Origin: Fulvimonas sp. R45
Lineage (GTDB): Bacteria; Pseudomonadota; Gammaproteobacteria; Xanthomonadales; Rhodanobacteraceae
Assembly (NCBI RefSeq): GCF_030504985.1
Contig: NZ_JASERU010000002.1
Coordinates: forward strand, 248,001 to 312,000
Reading direction: 5' to 3'
Length of the DNA stretch: 64,000 nucleotides
Numbering within the stretch: the first letter of the stretch is position 1; every line of letters starts with the position of its first letter. The translations under genes were made by a program, and so were the position numbers. This document shows, piece by piece, positions 59,329 through 64,000 of this stretch. The notes beneath the pieces are model-generated. The model was not told the DNA's origin. It did not search any database and saw only the letters and a program-made list of their open reading frames with translations.

Positions 59329-61218
59329 ATGACCGTCCAGGATTCCGCCGGCCAGCCCCGCCAGCGCCTCGCCGCCCTTGCGCTCGGCGCGGTCGGCGTG
59401 GTCTACGGCGACATCGGCACCAGCCCGCTCTACACCTTCAAGGCCGTGTTCGGCGAGCAAGGCATCGGCCCCGCGCCGCAGAACGTGCTGGGTGCGTTGA
59501 GCCTGATCTTCTGGTCGCTGGTGGTCGTGGTGTCGGTGAAATACGTGCTGTTCATCATGCGCGCCGACAACAAGGGCGAAGGCGGCATCATGGCGCTGAT
59601 GGCGCTGGCGCAGCGCAGCGTGCGCGAGATGCCGCGCGTGCGGCTGCTGATCGCGCTGCTGGGGATCTTCGGCGCCGCGCTGTTCTACGGCGACGGGGTG
59701 ATCACCCCGGCGGTGACCGTGCTGGGCGCGGTGGAGGGCCTGGAAGTGGCGGCGCCGACGCTGGCCGCATGGGTGGTGCCGATCGTGCTGGGCGTGATCG
59801 TGGCGCTGGCCTGGCTGCAACGCCACGGCAGCCACCGCATCGGCGCGGTGTTCGGGCCGGTCTGCGCGGTGTGGTTCGTGGCCATCGCGGCGCTGGGCGT
59901 GGCCGGCATCGCGCGGCATCCGGACGTGCTGCGGGCGCTCAGCCCCGGCTACGGGGTGGCGTTCTTCCTGCGCAACCACGCCGAGGCGTTCTTCGCGCTG
60001 GGCGCGGTGGTGCTGGCGGTGACCGGCACCGAGGCGCTGTACGCCGACATGGGCCACTTCGGCCGCCGGCCGATCCGCGTCGCCTGGTTCTACTTCGTGC
60101 TGCCGGCGCTGCTGCTCAATTACTTCGGCCAGGGCGCGCTGCTGTTGCAGCACCCCGGGGCGGCGTCGAACCCGTTCTACCTGCTGGTGCCGCGGATCCT
60201 GCTGTATCCGATGATCGCGCTGGCCACCGCGGCGGCGGTGATCGCCTCGCAGGCGGTGATCTCCGGCGCCTTCTCGATGACGCGCGAGGCGATCCAGCTC
60301 GGCTACGTGCCGCGCATGCGGGTGGTGCACACCTCGGCGGAGATGTCGGGACAGGTCTTCGTGCCCTGGATCAACCGGGCGCTGCTGCTCCTGATCGCGG
60401 CGGCGGTGCTGGGTTTCCGCTCGTCCGACAACCTGGCTTCGGCCTATGGCATCGCGGTGACCGGCACCATGGTCATCACGACCCTGCTGGCGCTGATCGT
60501 GGCGCGCCGCCAGTGGCGCTGGCGCCTGCCGACGGTGCTGGCCACGGGCGTGGCGCTGCTGACGGTGGACCTGGGCTTCTTCAGCGCCAACATCGTCAAG
60601 ATCGAATCGGGCGGCTGGTTCCCGCTGGCGCTGGGGCTGGCGATGTTCATCATGATGACCACCTGGCGGCGCGGGCGCGAGCTGGTGGTGCGCGAGATCA
60701 AGCAGGGCGGCCTGGCGCTGGCGCCGTTCATCGAGAACATCAGCGAGCACCCGCCGCTGCGGGTGCCGGGCACGGCGGTGTTCCTCACCGCCAACCAGGA
60801 GGCGGTGCCGCACGCGCTGCTGCACAACCTCAAGCACAACAAGGTGCTGCACGAGCGCAACGTGCTGCTGACGGTGGAAGTGCTGGAGACGCCGATCGCC
60901 GAGGCGGAGGAGCGCATCACGATCGAGGACCTGGGCGGCGGGTTCCACGGCCTGGGGCTGCGCTTCGGCTTCGCCGAGGACCCGAACGTGCCGCTGGCGC
61001 TGTTGCAGTGTGCGCGCGCGGGCCTGCCGTTCGACATGATGGACACCACCTTCTTCCTGTCGCGCGAGACGGTGGTCGCCGATCGACGCCGCCCCGGGAT
61101 GGCGCTGTGGCGGGACAAGCTGTTCGCGTTCATGGCGCGCAACGCGCTGCCGGCCACCGCGTTCTTCCAGATTCCCGGCAACCGGCTGATCGAGCTGGGC
61201 GCCCAGGTGGCGATCTGA
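59329..61218 (+). CDS. kup: Kup-family potassium transporter, second copy
   Basis: 629 residues with the same layout: [42 protein letters not shown], about 12 membrane helices and a cytoplasmic tail. It starts 28 bases after the first copy. N-terminal halves of the two proteins differ at many positions, but the tails differ at only a handful of residues. The 3-prime part 60610-61218 is the recombined tract. Having two transporters may give different affinity or regulation from the diverged membrane domains. Confidence 0.93.
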   Translation: MTVQDSAGQPRQRLAALALGAVGVVYGDIGTSPLYTFKAVFGEQGIGPAPQNVLGALSLIFWSLVVVVSVKYVLFIMRADNKGEGGIMALMALAQRSVREMPRVRLLIALLGIFGAALFYGDGVITPAVTVLGAVEGLEVAAPTLAAWVVPIVLGVIVALAWLQRHGSHRIGAVFGPVCAVWFVAIAALGVAGIARHPDVLRALSPGYGVAFFLRNHAEAFFALGAVVLAVTGTEALYADMGHFGRRPIRVAWFYFVLPALLLNYFGQGALLLQHPGAASNPFYLLVPRILLYPMIALATAAAVIASQAVISGAFSMTREAIQLGYVPRMRVVHTSAEMSGQVFVPWINRALLLLIAAAVLGFRSSDNLASAYGIAVTGTMVITTLLALIVARRQWRWRLPTVLATGVALLTVDLGFFSANIVKIESGGWFPLALGLAMFIMMTTWRRGRELVVREIKQGGLALAPFIENISEHPPLRVPGTAVFLTANQEAVPHALLHNLKHNKVLHERNVLLTVEVLETPIAEAEERITIEDLGGGFHGLGLRFGFAEDPNVPLALLQCARAGLPFDMMDTTFFLSRETVVADRRRPGMALWRDKLFAFMARNALPATAFFQIPGNRLIELGAQVAI

Positions 61219-61339
61219 GGGCGGGAGCGGGGAACAGGGACGGGGAACAGCAGGATCTCGCAGCTCATCTGCAACCATGAGAGGCGAAGCGCGTCTGATC
61301 GGCAGTGCCTTCCCCGTTCCCCTCGGCCATAATCCCCCC

Positions 61340-62395
<1,056 letters not shown>

Positions 62396-62406
62396 CGCGC
62401 TTTTTG

Positions 62407-62506
62407 CTCCTCCCCCTGCGGGCAGGGGGAGGCTGGGAGGGGGTTCAACCTCGCGGCAAGGCGGCCTACCCCTCCCAACCCTCCCCTGCACGCAGGGGAG
62501 GGAGGG
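62407..62506. repeat. Double hairpin repeat between ruvB and ybgC
   Basis: CCTCCCCCTGCGGGCAGGGGGAGG (about 62409-62432) and CCCTCCCCTGCACGCAGGGGAGGG (about 62479-62502) are two hairpins in inverted order with GCTGGGAGGGGG and CCCCTCCCAA between them. It fills the ruvB-ybgC gap and belongs to the same broad family as the repeats at 32980, 40069 and 54582. Confidence 0.75.
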
Positions 62507-62536
62507 TGATACCCGACTGCTTCCAGGTTTCCTGCA

Positions 62537-62956
62537 ATGACCGCGATTCAAGCCGCCGCCCCCTTCGCCTGGCCCGTCCGCATCTACTGGGAAGACACCG
62601 ACGCCGGCGGCGTGGTCTACCATGCCAGCTACCTGCGCTTCCTGGAGCGGGCCCGCACCGAATGGCTGCGGGCGCTGGGCGTGGACCAGGGCGCGCTGAA
62701 GGAACGCACCGGGCTGGCCTTCATGGTGCGCGGGATGCAGCTGGATTTCCTGCGCCCGGCCCTGCTGGACGATGAACTGCAGGTAACGGTGGAAGTCCGG
62801 GAACGGCGCGCTGCCAGTATCCTTTTCGCCCAGTCGATCCGCCGGGCGGACGGCACCGAGCTGCTGCGCGCCGAGGTGCGCGTGGCCTGCGTGGATATCC
62901 GGCGCATGCTGCCGATGCGCATCCCGCCCGGCACGATCCCCGGCTTCGACAACTGA
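62537..62956 (+). CDS. ybgC: Tol-Pal-associated acyl-CoA thioesterase YbgC
   Basis: 139-residue hot-dog thioesterase. YWEDTDAGGVVYHASYLRFLERARTEWL carries the catalytic Asp and the family motif. Hydrolyses acyl-CoA or acyl-ACP thioesters and is linked to phospholipid handling. First gene of the tol-pal cluster, directly before tolQ, the standard order. Confidence 0.94.
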   Translation: MTAIQAAAPFAWPVRIYWEDTDAGGVVYHASYLRFLERARTEWLRALGVDQGALKERTGLAFMVRGMQLDFLRPALLDDELQVTVEVRERRAASILFAQSIRRADGTELLRAEVRVACVDIRRMLPMRIPPGTIPGFDN

Positions 62957-62992
62957 CAACCAACCCCTTATGCGGCGGAGCACCCTCGAGCA

Positions 62993-63679
62993 ATGAACAG
63001 TGGACTGAACATTTTCAAGCTGATAGCGGATTCCAGCTTGCCGGTGCAACTGGTGCTGCTGGTGCTGGTGGTGTTCTCCTTCCTGTCGTGGGTGATCATC
63101 GTGCGCAAGTACTCGCAGATGAAGGCCGCGATGGAGAACGCCGAGGCGTTCGAGGAGCGCTTCTGGTCCGGCGCCGATCTGGCCCAGCTGTTCCGCGAGG
63201 TGAGCAACCGCGGCGCGGAGAACGGCGGCATGGAGAATATCTTCGAATCCGGCTTCCGCGAGTTCGCCCGCCAGCGCCAGCGCCGCGTGCACGACCCGCG
63301 CATCGTGATCGAGGGTTCCGAGCGCGCCATGCAGGTCACCGTCACCCGCGAGATCGGCCTCTTGGAGCGCAACCTGGAATTCCTCGCCAACGTCGGCTCG
63401 ATCAGCCCCTACGTGGGCCTGTTCGGCACCGTGTGGGGCATCATGGGCGCGTTCCAGGGCCTGGGCCAGGTCAAGGACGTCACCATCGCGGTGGTGGCGC
63501 CGCACATCTCCGAGGCGCTGATCGCCACCGCGATGGGCCTGTTCGCCGCGATCCCGGCCCAGTGGGCCTACAACCGCTACGCCAACAAGGTGGAGCGCGT
63601 GGCCTCGCGCTACGACGTGTTCCAGGAGGAGTTCTCCTCCGTGCTGCAGCGGCAGATCCAGTCCGACGACGCGGCCTGA
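62993..63679 (+). CDS. tolQ: Tol-Pal system proton channel subunit TolQ
   Basis: 228 residues. One N-terminal transmembrane helix (LPVQLVLLVLVVFSFLSWVIIV), a large cytoplasmic loop, and two further helices including NVGSISPYVGLFGTVWGIMGAF and ALIATAMGLFAAIPAQWAYNRY. With TolR it uses the proton gradient to energise TolA during outer-membrane constriction. tolR begins 15 bases later. Confidence 0.96.
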   Translation: MNSGLNIFKLIADSSLPVQLVLLVLVVFSFLSWVIIVRKYSQMKAAMENAEAFEERFWSGADLAQLFREVSNRGAENGGMENIFESGFREFARQRQRRVHDPRIVIEGSERAMQVTVTREIGLLERNLEFLANVGSISPYVGLFGTVWGIMGAFQGLGQVKDVTIAVVAPHISEALIATAMGLFAAIPAQWAYNRYANKVERVASRYDVFQEEFSSVLQRQIQSDDAA

Positions 63680-63694
63680 GCGGGGGCGACGACC

Positions 63695-64000
<306 letters not shown>

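Overview
The window is about 70% GC, densely coded chromosome from a gammaproteobacterium of the Xanthomonadales/Lysobacterales. A Rhodanobacteraceae-like relative (Rhodanobacter, Dyella, Frateuria type) is most likely. Reasons: the order bamD / rluD-pgeF-clpB, fmdB-aspS, yebC-ruvC-ruvA-kup-ruvB-ybgC-tolQ-tolR, sucCD next to pilS, the Xanthomonad-style YebC N-terminus, many TonB-dependent receptors, and dispersed hairpin repeats. This placement is inference from gene content, not from a database search.

Layout. (1) 1-1673: end of a small response regulator and a hybrid histidine kinase whose frame is broken at a 7-bp tandem repeat. (2) 1689-21669: the type IV pilus regulators pilR and pilS, normally adjacent, lie about 17 kb apart. 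Between them sits a carbohydrate island: a LacI-family regulator with a clear operator/promoter, then a leftward series of a GH65 phosphorylase fused to beta-phosphoglucomutase, a TonB receptor, an MFS transporter, an SGSH-like sulfatase, a secreted GH65, a TPR/2OG-oxygenase, a divergent GH37 (trehalase family) and an esterase. (3) 21946-32876: housekeeping genes sucCD, bioA, nadE, bamD, rluD, pgeF, clpB. (4) 33480-43777: a cobalamin riboswitch followed by a tightly overlapping uptake/late-synthesis operon, btuB-btuM-cobO-cbiA-cbiB-cobC/cobQ (one reading frame)-cobU-cobT-cobC phosphatase; cobS is absent. (5) 43961-48933: a FecI-FecR-FecA-type cell-surface signalling set and a DUF535 gene. (6) 49031-52694: a second TonB receptor with a strong palindrome upstream, fmdB, and a DUF3011 protein. 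(7) 52803-64000: aspS, a small hydrolase, yebC, ruvC-ruvA, two tandem kup potassium transporters, ruvB, ybgC, tolQ and the start of tolR.

How it fits together. The island reads as a self-contained system for an alpha-linked glucoside. The TonB receptor would bring it across the outer membrane, secreted GH65/GH37 enzymes would trim it, the MFS carrier would import it, and the cytosolic GH65-PGM fusion would turn the disaccharide plus phosphate into glucose and glucose 6-phosphate, all under one LacI operator. The substrate is not known; the GH37 and sulfatase carry unusual active-site motifs. Because pilR is the last gene of this leftward run and no terminator is visible before it, sugar-controlled read-through into pilR is possible.

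Short hairpin repeats have clearly shaped this genome segment: they fill intergenic gaps and also appear inside the cobC/cobQ frame and apparently inside nadE. The two kup genes share a 279-bp identical tract, evidence of gene conversion.
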